64,000 nt of DNA, taken from positions 9,653,001-9,717,000 of the forward strand of contig JAPTOF010000001.1 of NCBI GenBank assembly GCA_028554755.1, given 5' to 3'. Position numbers and translations under genes: made by a program. This DNA comes from Cordia subcordata (lineage: Eukaryota; Streptophyta; Magnoliopsida; Boraginales; Cordiaceae). Below the pieces are notes generated by a model. The model did not search any database, was not told the origin of the DNA, and saw nothing but the letters and a program-made list of their open reading frames with translations. Shown here in pieces: positions 37,901 through 52,900 of this stretch (its first letter is position 1; each line of letters begins with the position of its first letter).

Positions 37901-40900
37901 TGCTAATGATCCTCTTAAAGAGGAAGATCTGGTTTATTACATTCTTCAAGGCTTGCCTTCAGCCTATGATTCTCTTAGGAACACAATAAGAGTCAGACTT
38001 GAACCTATTGCAGTTCCTAAACTCACCAGTCTTCTGCTTAATGAAGAACTTAATCTCGCCTTTAATAACAAGCTTCAGGTTACTGACCCTTCCTCTGCAG
38101 AGCTTCAAATTGCTCTATATGCTACCACTGCTTCTCAGAGAGGCAGAGGCAGAGGCAGAGGTAGATTCAACAATAACAATAAAGGCAGAGGTTTGCAGTT
38201 CCTAAGCTTCAAATTCTATTGCAACTCAGTTTGCTCTAGGAGTCAAACTTTTTTGCCAAATTTGTGGCAAACCTAATCACAATGCCTTACAATGTTGGCA
38301 TAGACTTGACACAGATAATTACTACTATGAGAAGCCAAATCCAACAGCTCTTACAGCTCAGGTTTCCACCTCTGGCACTCTTGCAACTGCATCTACCACT
38401 CCTTGGTATCTTGATACTGGGCTACAAGTCATGTCACATCTGATTTCTCACAACTGCATCATCCTCAAACTTATACAGGGTCATCTTCAGTGGCAGTAGG
38501 CAATGGAGCTCAACTTCCTATTCATAACACTGGATCTGGTATTCTCAAAACATCTTCTGGTAGTCTTATTGTCTCTAATCTTCTTTATGTTCCATCTCTA
38601 TCCTCAAATCTTTTGTTAGTGTATCAACTAACCAAAGATAATCACTGCACTGTTGTGTTTAATTATAAGGAGGTGGTCATCCTGGACAATCACTCCAATT
38701 TGGTGATTTTCCAGGGCCCCTGTGATAGAGGACTATTTCCTATTCCACTCCAGTTGCAATCTCCTTCACTTCACAATCCTTATGTTTTACATTGTGTTTG
38801 CACTTCTCCAACACCTTCAGTGGACAGAGATTGGCATCTTTGACTAGGACATCCTGCTAAACAGTCTTCCACTATTATTTCTTCATATATTAATAAGCAG
38901 TTAGGATATTTTTCTGAGCATTGTAATGACTGTTTTGTCTCTAAAGCACATAAGTTGCCTTTTGCTAGATCAACTACATGTACTTCTAAGCCTTTTGACT
39001 TAGTACATTCTGATGTATGGGGACCTTCCCCTATTGATTCTTGCATGAAATACAGATATTACATCATCTTCTTAGATGATTGTACAAAGTTTTCATGGTT
39101 ATATCCTCTGAAATCTAAGTCTGATGCTTTTCCTGCCTTTGTCAGTTTTCATTCTATGATCAAGACAGAGTTGAACACTGAAATTAAACTCTTTAGGACT
39201 GACAATGGTAGTGAATACATAAGCCAGCAATTTCAATATTACTTACAGTCTTTAGGCATTATTCACCAGACAACTTGTCCACACACACCTGAACAAAATG
39301 GTAAGGTGGAGAGAAAACATCTTCATCTTATAGAAACAACATTAGTTTTACTAAATCATAGCAAAATGCCTTCCAAATATTGGCTTGAAACCCTGGCTAC
39401 TGCTAATTTTTTAATAAACAGACTTCCTACACCTATTCTGTCCGACAAATCTCCTTATGAATGTCTATATGCAGAATTGCCTGATTACAATGCTTTTAAA
39501 GTGTTTGGCTGCTTATGTTTTCCTTGGCTTAGGCCATATTCAGCTCACAAACTAGAGAATAGGTCCAAGCCTTGCGTGTTTCTAGGATATTCTTCTACCA
39601 TCAAGGGTTATAAGTGTCTAGACATGGAAACCAACAAAGTTTACTTGTCTAGACATGTGAAGTTTGTTGAACACACTTTTCCCTTTGCCACAACTAATTT
39701 CTCTGTTGCTCCTTTAACACCAGATCAATTTCCTTTCTTCATTCCCACTAAGACTCCTAATTCAGTGTCAACATGTCTTCCTGACTTAGTTACCATCTCT
39801 GCTCAGTCTCAGGAGTTTCCTATAATGAATTCCAACAATCAAAATTCTTTTCAGTCAGAAACTCAACCTGTTTTACTACCTCAATCTCACTCAGAGTCTC
39901 CCTCAGAGTCACATTTAGGGTCTTCCTCTGCTAATATTCCTGCAGGTTACATTTCTGATTCTCTTCCTAGTCCATCCAGTTCTTCATCTATCTCCTCTAC
40001 TTCTGAGTCCTCTATTGTTCCTAGCCAACCATTCAACACTCATCCAATGTTAACCAGATCTAAGACTGGGTCTTTACCTCCACCTGTTTATCCTTTGCAT
40101 TCACTGGAGCTAGTGCCTGCTGACACTGAGCCTGACACTTATAAACAGGCTTCTAAGATGGCCTGCTGGTAGGCTGCTATGCAGGAAGAATTTACTGCAT
40201 TAATAAAACAGGGAACTTGATCTTTAGTTCCTCCTCCTTCTGGCAGGAAGCCCATAGGATGTAAGTGGGTTTATAAGATCAAAAGAAAACCTGATGGTAC
40301 TATAGCAAGATATAAGGCCAGATTGGTTGCTAAGGGCTACAATCAAGAGCATGGTATTGATTATTCAGAGACTTTCAGTCCTGTGGTCAAGGCACCTACT
40401 ATAAGAACTGTCTTAACCTTGGCATTACATTTTGGCTGGGAATTGCATCAACTGGACATCTCAAATGCTTTTCTTCATGGTAATTTACATAAGGTGGTCT
40501 ATATGGAGCAACCTCAGGGTTTTCAAGATTCATCTAAACCTGGGTATGTGTGCAGGTTACATAAGTCCTTATATGGACTCAAACAAGCTCCAAGAGCCTC
40601 GTACGCTAGGCTTTCATCTTTTTTGTCTAGCCAAGGTTTTGTCACCACTGCTGCAGATACATCTTTGTTTATCCTTAAAGTTCCTACTTATACCCTGGTT
40701 TTGCTTGTCTATGTTGATGATATAATCATTACTGGGTCTTCTGCTAAAGCTATTTCCCAATTTATATCAACTATGCATACTACTTTTTCCATGAAGTATC
40801 TTGGAACTCTATCCTATTTTCTAGGATTAGAAGTTCAACACACCAATTCTGGGATTTTACTTCATCAAAAGAAGTATGCTCTTGATCTTTTAAAAAGAGC

Positions 40901-43900
40901 TGGTCTTTCAGATTGTAAACCAGTGTCTACACCTTCAGCTTCCAAGTATTCCAATCCCACTGCAGATGCTACTGCACCCTATCCTAATCCTGCATTGTTC
41001 AGGAGTTTGGTGGGTGCTTTACAGTATCTTACTGTAACTAGGCCTGACTTACAGTATTCTGTCAACTCTATTTGTCAAAAGATGCAAAATCCAACAATGG
41101 GAGACTATCTTTTTCTCAAAAGAGTCCTTAGATATATCAAAGGTACTCTATCTATGGGTCTTACATATGTACCTGGACCACTTACTCTCCAGGCTTGTTC
41201 AGACAGTGATTGGGCTAGTGACATCACTGATAGAAGATCAACTACTGGATACTATGTCTATCTAGGATCCAATCTTGTTTCATGGTGTAGCAAGAAGCAA
41301 CCTGCAGTGGCAAGGTCTAGCACAAAAGTAGAATATAGAGCCATGGCTACAACTGTAGCAGGATTATCCTGGCTTACATATCTTTTACAGGCCCTTCATG
41401 TTCCAGTCACTACACCTACTCTATTTTGTGACAACATTTCAGCCTTGGCACTTGCTTCTAATCCTGTGTTTCATGCCAGGACCAAACATATTGAGCTAGA
41501 TTATCACTACATCAGAGAACAAGTGGTGTCCAAGAAACTTCAAATTTCCTATCTTCAGTCAAATGAACAAGTGGCAAGCATTTTTACTAAGTCTCTTTGT
41601 ACTCAACAGTTTGAATATCTTAGAGGCAAGCTGCCACTGGTTTTTTCCACCAGAGATCAGCTTGAGGGGGGCTGTTAGAGTATAGACAGTTGATGTATAT
41701 TGTTGTTGTAATGTTCAGTAAACTATTGTTTGTATTAGAGTCAAAGTCAACTCATTAAAAGACATGACAGCTGGCAGTTTGTTATAACAAACTATGTGTA
41801 GTCAAGTGCCTATATATACTGGACTTTGTAACTGAATTAGTAAATGGAAAGTCATTTTCATTCTCTTCAAGAAATATCTTTTGTCAGAAAGGAGGACACC
41901 TCCTGAGGTTCCTTTGAATTTGCTGAAATAAGTTGAAGTGGAATTCAGGGACATGCAAATGTACAACAAGCTTTGGTAGAGAAAAAGACGTGTACCTCTC
42001 GTAGATAACATTAGAATCTAGCACTTGCAATATCTGCATATCCTAAACCTGATAATTTCTTGTTGTGAAAATTAGTTTCTTAAACTGGTTTCTTAAGCTT
42101 AGAAGCTTGAATTATGTAGAGGCTTGATCCAATATTTTGGATACATCATCTCTTTGATAACATGATCTAAATATATTCATATTCTTTTCCCAGGTTCCAT
42201 CTGTTGAAGTAAATGCCTTGATGGAAACATTCAAGATGAAGCCTTTACTCTTTCCGGTATGTAAAATGGCCAAGAATATTATCTCGACTAGAGATCCTCT
42301 GGTGGTCACTCTTTTCCATTTTGATTATATCTTCACTTTGTTATATCATTGGTTGATGACCAATGAGTTTAATACCATTATGCTTTGATGATCAACTAGT
42401 GTCCCTAAAAGTTTTCTTCCTTTTTTGATGGAAAGTTTGTCTACGGTTTAAGCAATTGTTGATCAGATTGCTTATGGATTCATAGTTTACATTGTCTCTG
42501 ACTTTGTCACTGTCATTAGTTTATCTCCAGTCCGTTGTCTGTCATTCTAACCTCATTCACTTCAGCTGGCTGGCTCAGTGACGGCTGTCTTTAACTGTCA
42601 AGGCCCCTTGGATGCTCCAAGATTTGTTGGGAGTGCTTTAGTTTCAAGGAAAATAGCTAGTTTCACTACTGAAGTTCCTGCATCAGCTGCGTATGAAGCA
42701 ATAATGAATAGCAAAGAGGCTGGTGCTGTGGCGGCAATTGATCGTGTTCCATTTTCATATATGTCAGCCAATTTTACATTTAACAGCGATAACTGTGTAA
42801 GTAATCATAAGTAAATTACAAAAGTGAACTCTTTATACTCTGCCTCCAATTGAATGACATGGTTTGACCTGCTCTGAGTTGAAGGAAAGAATTGAAAATA
42901 GAATCGGAGGGAAGTGGAATGCAAAATGGTATCAAATTAAACTCTTAATATTTTTAAACATTCAAAAGTTTGTCAGTGGAGATAAGTGGACCCACTAGAA
43001 TCATTTCGATTCATTTTTAGTTGAAATGATATATAAAGATACCTTTTCAGGAGAGTGAAAAGTATTGGGATAGCCCGAAATAGGAAGTAAGAAACTAAAT
43101 TTGACACATGGAGTACTTCCTCTTACTAACATTCTTCATTTATCTGACAATCATTTGTGGCAGGTTGCTGACTTGTATGGAATCAGAGCGAGTCTTGTTG
43201 ATGGTGGTGAAATTCGTGGGGCGGGAAATGCATGGATATGCCCTGAGGTGCTTCATTTGGCTTGAATATGAACTAGGAATTAAGATTTTCCTTTGTCATC
43301 AAGATGGATTAGCTGCTCAACTGGACTTGATTATGTGTGTTTACAGTACTCTCCACATTTTCAAACAAACTACATTGATGTTTTTGAAAATCTTGGGTAC
43401 GAGACATGCTCTGCAACAGTATAAATGGAACTAGATATTGCAACTCTGATTAATTTTAAAACCACTTGGAAACGTGACCTGCGGCGTTATATTATTATGT
43501 TGGTGTGTTAGTGTTTTGATGACTACCTTAGACTTGACAGCCTTTGATGCCAGGTTGGGTAAAGATGCTAAGTTGGAGCCCATGCATCAAAAAGGATGGG
43601 AAAGGGATATTCAAGATTTTCTAGTGTGCATTATATGGAGCTAGAGAGAGAAATAGAAGATCCTTTGAGCCTACAGTGTTTCTTAAGTTGAATTCAGGAG
43701 GCCATATAGTTTTGTAGAGACAGTTGAGGTGCCCTTTTTGTTGCCTTTTGATTAAGGTTATAAGAAAAAGAGATTATTCTGAACTTTCTGAAAAATTCCC
43801 AATGAAAACTATGTATTTTAGATTAATCCTTGTCCAAATTGATCAACTTGAATGGGAAGCTAGAAGATTATTGAACTTTCTTAAAATTTCCCAACAGAAC

Positions 43901-46900
43901 TATGTATGTTAGAGTAGCACTTATCAAATTTAATCTACTTGAATGGAAGCTAGAGATTGCTGTAGTTTAATCTTAAATGCGTTTAGTAGATGTTACAATT
44001 TCAGTTCTTTTCTCCTGAGTATTTGATGGCAAATTATTTGTCAAATTATGAATGCAAAAGTATTAAGCATGTATTGAGTGATCTAGAGAGGAAATGGTTG
44101 AAGGATTTGCTATTGAATGTAGGTCAACATGCAAGATTAAGGGGAGAGTTTCTAGACTTATTTATAGTTTTGGGCAAGAGAATAGTAGCCAGAAATGCTT
44201 TTCATTTTGCAGAGTTCTTTCAGAGTGTGAAGCTTTCTGCATGGGGAATTCTAAGCTGTGTTTCTTAATACCTATACGTTAGGGTTGCATCCTGTAGGTG
44301 CATCAGCACTGGCACTTACGTGAAAAGAAAACATAATTGAACTATAGATTATCAAATGAAAGTTTGTTATGATCCCTTTTGCCCACATGCTTGTAATAGT
44401 CAGTATGAAATGCTTATCTATACCATGCAACAGCATTACATATTATGCAACCTCAGTCCAGTAGTCTCGTTGCATGGGTGTGGAACCATAGACTTTAAGA
44501 ATATTATGTTGTTCATCTCAGTAAGAAAATTGTTCTTTAGACTCATTTCCATGTAAATATCATGATTTGTGTACAGCTTATACAGGAGAGTGACAAAAAG
44601 TGTTTCTTGACATGTGAAAAGGTGGCATGCATTTGGGACTGCTGGAAATATAACCTTTCACATTATGGCTATCTTGTTCTTTTCATGAAAATTGTTCTTT
44701 AGACTCTTTCCCATGGGAAATCATGGTTGGAGTGCAGGTTGTATCAGAGAGTGACAAAAAGTGTTTTCTAACATGTGGAAATTAGGCATTCATTGGGAAC
44801 TGCCGGAAATATGACCTTTCACAATATGACTGTCCTGATTTTGTTCCTTTAATAGTGTCCTTTTGTTCGTCTATATTTTTCTGTCCTTCATCTTCTAAAA
44901 TCAACTTTGTGAAAAAAAACTTTGCAGGGTGAAGTTGATGAGTCGGCGATGGATGTGAACTTTTCTGGAAACTTGTTCTTTGATACAATTATGCATCGAT
45001 ATATACCGGGTTATCTCCACTTGATGCCATTCAGATTAGGGGACCTAAATGGAGAAACAAAAGTTTCTGGATCATTATTAAAACCGTAGGATTGCTGACC
45101 CTCTTTTCCCTGATTTTGATTGAAGTATTTGTCTTTGTAATTAGTTACTTGAGTAATATTATGTCTTACTCTCCATGGAATGGATTTAGCTAATAGACTG
45201 TTCTACTATAGGAGATTTGACATCAAATGGACAGCTCCAAAAGCCGAAGGATCATTGACCGATGCTCGTGGGGACATCATAATTTCACATGATTTCATCA
45301 CTGTTAATTCTTCGTCAGTTGCTTTTGAATTATATACAAAAATTTTAACATCTTATCCAGATGAATACTGGCTAAGTCAGAGAGATTTTGTTGTGAAGGC
45401 GGCAATCCCTTTTATTGTTGATGGAGTTGAACTAGATCTGAGAATGCGTGGCTTTGAATTTTTCAGTCTGGTTTCTTCCTATGCTTTTGATGCTCTAAGG
45501 CCTTTGCATCTGAAAGCAACTGGAAGGATAAAGTTTCAAGGAAAGGTTATTAAAGCTTCTAGCATTAACGATGAGCAAGTTCTGGCTTCTACAAAGAATT
45601 TGAAACACATACTGATGGAAGTCAATGGAGAAAGGCATATACTCTCTGGTGATGTTTCAATATCTGGTCTCAAACTTAATCAGTTGATGCTAGCACCTCA
45701 GTTGACTGGAGCAATGTGTGTCACACCCAAGGGTATCAAGGTTCGCCTGCAAGCTCCTACCTTAAAATAATTTTTGCTACAAAATCCTCGAGTCGTTCCC
45801 CCTGTAGTTCCAGCTTAGTTTTTTTTTGTTGAGAGTTATCTTTCTGGACGGGACCCTTTTTTAGATCGTCTCCTGAAACACCAGCTTATCCTGCATGTGC
45901 TTTCGGGGCCCCCACTCATTCAATCACTTGCTTGTGATTGCAGCCATTCCCCGAAAAGGGAGAGGCGCAATCAGCTCCCACATGAAGTAAATTTTGGTGT
46001 AGTATCCTCTACCAGACCTAACAACTTTTTTGTATTTATTTGTATTTCGCCATGTTAGTTTGTTGGATGACGGGACTGTTGTCTGTTCTTTCATAGTTAC
46101 AAAATCTGGCTTTTTATGGAATTGTTCTTTGGTGGGTTAGAGAATCAGGTTTTAATGAGAGAGAAGGCAGCTGTGGATCAATTTACTGGAGTTAAAGTTA
46201 GTGGGGAAGAACAATAAGTGATCCCCAAGTTGCAGCATAATTATATATCCTTATCTTTGAAAGACACTAGCTAACTGCTGGAAACAAACTCATTGGACAC
46301 ATTGAAGATGTGGGGTGTTTACAAGCTGAGAGTCCCCTTGGACCTCAGGCTAGGAAGAGGACTTCTACGATATGGCCTAATGTAAAGCACTTTACAATTA
46401 TTTGCTTAGATATAGAAAATATCTTGGGACTCAATGAGCTACAGAAACAAAATGAATTTTAGAGTGCAAATGATAAACACTGTTAGAATGTAAAATCCCA
46501 ATATAAGATATTGGGATACTCCTCCTAGGTCCAGTTAGTTTGATGGAACCTTACCCATCTCAATAAAACCTACAATCACTTCTACTCCCTGCCGCAGGGG
46601 GAATCTGATTCAGATTCATGTGGGTGGAAGAGAGCCAATAACCCTTTGGCTACTTGGCTTTTCCTTTGCAGAAAACGAACAAGGCACCAATATATGATTT
46701 GTTTTTGTAGTCTCTCTTTAGGCAGTTACACATGATTCTCTGACCAATTCTCGAGTGATAGCACACAGAAGATGCTAGTCCTACAGATGAATTGGGCTGC
46801 ACATCAGAAAAATCTCAGAGAGCATCTCTGACAAGGTTAACTTTACCTTGTGCATATGGTAATAAAATTTGCATTTAGTTATCACTGGGGAATTATATAG

Positions 46901-49900
46901 TCATAATTCAAGTTAGGTGTGTGGAAGTCTTCTAGCATACATACTTCATATTTTAACTTTCACTTTGATTTGAGAGCCCATGAATGCCTTGTGAATGCTC
47001 AAATGGAGACTGCTTGTGTTCAACGCAAAAAATAATCCTGATTTTGGTTCTTTTTGGTATGCAGGTGGATGCCACAGGTAGACCAGATGAAAGTCTTACA
47101 CTAGAGTTTGTAGGGCCATTACAGCCTTCTCCTGAAGAAAATGATGCTAAAAGATTGTTGTCGTTTTCCCTTCAGAAGGGGCACCTAAAAGCTAATGCAT
47201 GCTACCAGCCACTAAATTCTGCTCAATTAGAGGTTCTTTTGTTTTAGCCCTTTGAACATATGTAGCTTAGGGTTTTTCTTTTTTCTTGTTTTGGTTTGGG
47301 AATTATCTGAAAGTAATCTTTTCTTGTATGGAATCAGGTACGCCATTTACCACTGGATGAGCTGGAGCTTGCTTCACTTCGTGGAACCATTCAAAAGGTA
47401 ATGTTGATTCAGATGACAGATACTTGTTACTTGCTTTTAAGTGAAACTGATCAGAAGATTGTTCTGAATCTATGAGTACATTCCCATTTGACAGGGACTG
47501 TGAAACAGTTCTTTCTTTCCTCTTGGCCTGCTTTAGCATTATTTCGTCAGATAAAGACTGGTCAAGTTACATGACAGAAGAAAGGAAATATTGATTCTCT
47601 CTGTCAGTCTGTATGCTCAGACGATCTTGCAGTAGTGTTAATAAATTTTATAATGCTATTTTATCAAACTAAAAAAGGTTAGAAATTGGTCTTGGCAATC
47701 CCCAATAGATTTGACTCCCTCTGTCAGTCTTTATGCTCAGATGATCTTGGCGTAGTGTTAATGAGCTTTATAATGCCATTGCATCAAATTGAGAAAGAGT
47801 TGAAATTGGCCTTGTCAATCTACCAATTCCCAACAGATTTATTGCAATCTACTTTGAAGTGGCTGGAGGTGCTTTTTGTTCTGATATTGTTTACTTAATG
47901 GTATATAGAATATGTTGAAGGTAATGTTTCTCTCTGGAAGTGAAGAATAATATTGATGGAGCTGAATGGAAAAATTCTCTCTTAGTTAGGAAAAACTTTT
48001 TTAACTCTGTTCTCCGCGTGCAATAGTTAATGTTTCACAACTGTCAGCAAAATCTTGAGGCAGAACCCTTCACCTCATGATTATCTTCTGTGGTTCATAT
48101 TTATCAGCAATTTTATAGATGATAAAAATAACAATCTTTCGTGCCCCATTTTCTTTCCATTTGCTTTCTTGCCCTCTTTCTTTTTCTTTTTCAAATTAGG
48201 GAATATATGATGAGTGACGTGGCTCTATCATGCTTTTTATGCAGTCTAGCGTGTTCAGGAACTTGTCATCAATTGTCAGCAGCTGCTGCTTGTGAATAGT
48301 TCCTCATTAATGAATTTGAGACTGATAAAACAAATAATATTGTCTCATATTCTACAGTGTGTTCACCATTTTGTAGTTGTATTTTGAGTTGTTTGCAGCA
48401 ACACGCGTTTTAAGTGTGTGGTAAAAGTTTGTTGCTGATGTTTAGGCAGAAGTTCAACTCAATTTTCAAAAACGAAGAGGTCATGGGTTACTGTCTATAC
48501 TTCATCCCAAATTCAGTGGTGTTCTGGGAGAAGCTCTAGATGTCGCTGCTAGATGGAGTGGAGATGTTGTAAGTATCTAAAGCTTAATTGTTTCTTCTCT
48601 AAGAGATGAAAGGTTGAGGTTTGTGTTAAAAAATGTAAAAGTTAAAATAAGTCAATGCTGTTCCTTGATCTATAGAAATAAAAGGTGTCAATGTGTCTTT
48701 GATAATTTCCTGATCATTTCTACCTTTTGTGCATTTATTTTTTATCATCTTATGTTTCTTGCTGGAGAAAAATAACAAAGGTTAAAACAGATTATCTAGC
48801 CTGAACTTCAGAACAATTTCTTAAGGCTCATAGCTTTTTATTGAAAGCAGTGGCATTTGCTTTATCAGAGGGAAGGGTTTCTTTTGTTAAGAGGTTTTAG
48901 CAACGGACTGCAAGTAGTTTGCCGTCACTGGGGTCAATTTTGATAGATGTTTTCCATGCCGGTAAATTGGGTATTATTTTTCAACAGAAAAGATTATTGA
49001 ACACTCATTCATTGTTGTATCACTGATCTCTTTTTGCAATGGGAAAATATGGGTGAGTCATACTGCACAATTGTTATAGAAGTCTATATAAGAGATTTGC
49101 TTTGATGTATCTGTGAGGCAAGGAAATTGGCGCAACTCACTGGGGTCAATTTTGATAGATGTTTTCCATGCCGGTAAATTGGGTATTATTTTTCAACAGA
49201 AAAGATTATTGAACACTCATTCATTGTTGTATCACTGATCTCTTTTTGCAATGGGAAAATATGGGTGAGTCATACTGCACAATTGTTATAGAAGTCGATA
49301 TAAGAGATTTGCTTTGATGTATCTGTGAGGCAAGGAAATTGGCGCAACTCAAAAAATTCATTTCTATGACAGATTAGCTCCATGTCATACCTGATCTATA
49401 GCTTGCCTTGACTTTTTTTCCAGGAAAAGAATAATCAATTGTTTTCGTAGCTTGCCTCTTCTAGCTTTCTCTCTGGTGTTAGTCAATAGTTGTAACAAAT
49501 ACATATGCTGGTAAGTGGAGTATAAAATGAAATTGAGCTGTGCTCCAGATAAGCTCTTCACCTAAACATTTCGTGTTATACACGTGGGCACTGAGACGAT
49601 CTTCTCTATGCGTGAGTTATGCCGTTATATGTTCCCCATGACCTTTTCCATTTTCACCCCTAACATGTTTAATTTTCTTCATTGCCTAGATCATCGTTGA
49701 GAAAACTATTTTGGAGCAAAACAATAGTAAATATGAACTCCAAGGTGAATATGTGTTGCCTGGTACCCGAGACAGAAAGCCTGTTGGAAAGGAAAGAGGT
49801 AGCTTATTCCGAAGAGCAATAACTGGTCATTTGGGTAGTGTAATCTCTTCCATGGGCAGATGGAGAGTGAGACTTGAGGTTCCAAAAGCAGAGATTTCTG

Positions 49901-52900
49901 AGATGCTTCCTCTGGCAAGGCTTCTTTCTCGAAGTACCGATCCTGCTGTTCAGTCCAGATCAAAGGTTATACTCAATTCAAATGTTACAGCAATTTGCTC
50001 AGATGCCAGCATTTCTGCATAGTATTTATAGAGCATGTTAAATTTTACAGTTTCACTGTTATCCAAAAAATTCATTTATAAGAAGAATTATGCATGTGAG
50101 TCATGTTTGTGAACTAACTTGCCTTACGAGCTTCAGTTAGCTTCCATTATTTAATCTTGGGAGACAAACTTAACGTGGTATTTTCTTTTGGTACAAGTAT
50201 CTCCTGTCACTTGTTATATTATTCTTGTTCATCTATTATCGGTTGAAACCTAATCCTTACCTCTAAAATTTCGGTTGCCATTCATACATTGGAGTATCAG
50301 AATATAGTCTTATAGACACAAAATTCTCAAAGTGAGAGTAATTTCCTCTTAATTTCAACTAAGCTAGATCATAGGACAGCCAGATTGGGTATATTGGGTA
50401 CAGTGTATGATTTATACCTTACAGACTTCATAACAATCTTAATTAATTGAACTTAGTTTGGTGCATAGACTTTTGTGCTTGATTTATGTTAGAGTACAGG
50501 GTTATATTTGTAATATTGTTAGTTAGTTATAGAGAGTTAGTTAGAAGAGCATTTGACTGCTCAGCATTAGTTAGATATAAGACAGTTTTTCCTAACTGTC
50601 TAGTAGAAGTTGTTGTCTATAAATACTAAGCTCTGTAATCATTTTTCAGTAAAATGAAAGATCTTTCTTTTCTCTCAAGTTAACATGGTATCAAGAGCAG
50701 GCATGATCCTGATTCTTTCTTGAGCTTCGAAGCTCATCTTCAATGGCTTCCAAGTTTATCAAACAAAGTTTCTAATCCATCAAATTGTTTGATTAAGTTC
50801 TCGCAAACAGATCTCAGCTCATTTTTTTTGTTGTTCTCTTTCAGAATCTTCTTTTTTGATCAATTTGTTCAGAATTTAGGGTTTTCATCATCAAAATTCT
50901 CCTCAAATACTACTCAAATCTTGTTGCCCAGTCTTGATTTCTTGTTCATAGCTTTGTTTCTTCATTGCGAGCAGATCAATCGATTTAGTTTTCAAATCGC
51001 ATCACAAGATCATAAAACTTTGTTCAATCTCACTTTTTTGCTTGAAACCCTAACCCTAACAAAATTTTCATGGCTTTGCCTTCTGATCAATCACTTTCAC
51101 CAGCTGTGAAATTACTGTTGCATTATTTTCCTGCTTATGTGAACATCAAATTGGATACTCAAAATCATCCTTTTTGGAAAACTCAGTTTCAGTCTTTTCT
51201 CAAGGCTTGTAAACTATTTGATCATGTCACAGGCAGAGTTCCTTGTCCTAGTTCTATGTTAAGATAGCCTGATGGATCAGTTTCTCCTTATCCTAAATAC
51301 ACATGTTGGCAGGATATTGATCAATATGTGAAGAGTTGCTTCTATGCTTCTGTGTCAAACTCTATTCTGAGTCACATTTATCAACTTAATACTTCTTCTG
51401 AGATCTGGTTTGCTATAGAGCAAAGGTTTCAATCTAGTAGTAGATCTTTAGTGTATCAGCTAAGGCATAGATTGCAGAACATCACTAAAGGAGCTAAGAC
51501 TATTCAAGTCTACACTGATGAAATCAAAGCTATTGCAGATGCTTTGGCTGGGGCTAATGAACCTCTCAAAGATGAAGATATTGTCTATTATATTCTTCAA
51601 GGCTTACCTGCTGCCTATGACACTATCAGGACATCCATTAGAGTTAGGCCAGAACCTGTGACTGTCTCTGAGCTTATCAGTCTTCTTATCAATGAAGAAC
51701 TGAATCTTTCTTTTACCTCTAAACTGAGTTTATCTGATTCTACAGTCTCTCCAAACAATCAAGAACTTCAGACTGCCCTATATACTACTTCTACTACTCA
51801 AAGAGGTAAAGGAAGAGCTAGAGCTTTTAACTCTAACTCTAGAGGCAGGGGTCCAAGAGGTCAAGGAAGAGCTCAGAAATCAAATAATTCTAACAGTCAG
51901 CCTACTGGACTTATGTGTCAGATTTGTGGTAAGCCCAATCACAATGCACTGCAGTGTTGGCACAGGCTTGACACTGAGAATTACTACTATGTCAAGCCTG
52001 AACAAGCAGCTCTTACTGCTCAGACTTCTGAAGTCAAGCTTGAGACATCTAATCCAGCTGCTTTCACTGCTCAATTGTCTACTACTCGGCCTTCCACTCC
52101 TACAACAACCACTCCCTGGTTTTTAGACACTGGAGCTACAAGCCATGTTACTTCAGATATGCAACAGATGCACCACACTCAGCCTTATAAGGGAACAGGC
52201 TTAGTTGCAGTGGGTAATGGAGTTACTTTACCTATTATTAACACTGGGTCTGGTGTTCTTCATACACCTTCCTCTAATCTTTTTGTTTCTAATGTCTTAT
52301 TTGTTCCTTTTATTTCTTCTAATCTTCTTTCTGTACATCAATTGACTCTTGACAATGATTGTACTGCTGTCTTTACATCTAAGGATGTTACTCTGCTGGA
52401 CAACAATTCACACAAGGTGCTGTTCAAAGGCCCCTGTGATAAAGGACTCTATCCTATCCCATTTCAGCTGCAGTCTCACTCCTTTCAGTCATCATCTTCT
52501 GTTTTTCATTGTGTTTGTACTGACTCTACTTCTACCGAAGATAGGGTATGGCATTTAAGACTAGGCCATCCCAATAAACATGTTTCAACTGTTATTTCTG
52601 CAAATATCAATAAGCATCAAGGCTACTCTATAGAAAACTGTCAGGATTGCTCTGTATCAAAAGCTCATAGATTGTCTTTTTCTCTCTCTGTAACACACAC
52701 TTCTAAAGCTTTTGAGTTGATACATTCTGATGTATGGGGGCCTTCCTCTATGGAATCTTGTATGCAATACAAATATTACATCATCTTTTGGATGATTTTA
52801 CTAAGTTTTCATGGATTTATCCTCTAAAGCTAAAAAGTGATGCATACCATGCTTTCCTTTCCTTTACTGCAATGGTCAAAACTCAGTTTCAATCAGATAT

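Larger units (their letters stand above)
35926..41886 (+). mobile_element. Ty1/copia element 2 in TIC236 intron 5
   Basis: The 5961-bp element has two LTRs of 214 bp (35926-36139 and 41673-41886). It is flanked by GAAAG on both sides (35921-35925 and 41887-41891). The primer site begins TGGTATCAAGAGC after the 5' LTR. A polypurine tract, GAGGGGGGC, ends at 41672 just before the 3' LTR. Without the nested hAT insertion the element is about 5.06 kb. It carries gag, protease, integrase, reverse transcriptase and RNase H in copia order, in the host-gene sense orientation. Short LTRs and size suggest the Ale/Retrofit branch, which I infer only loosely. Confidence 0.96.
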
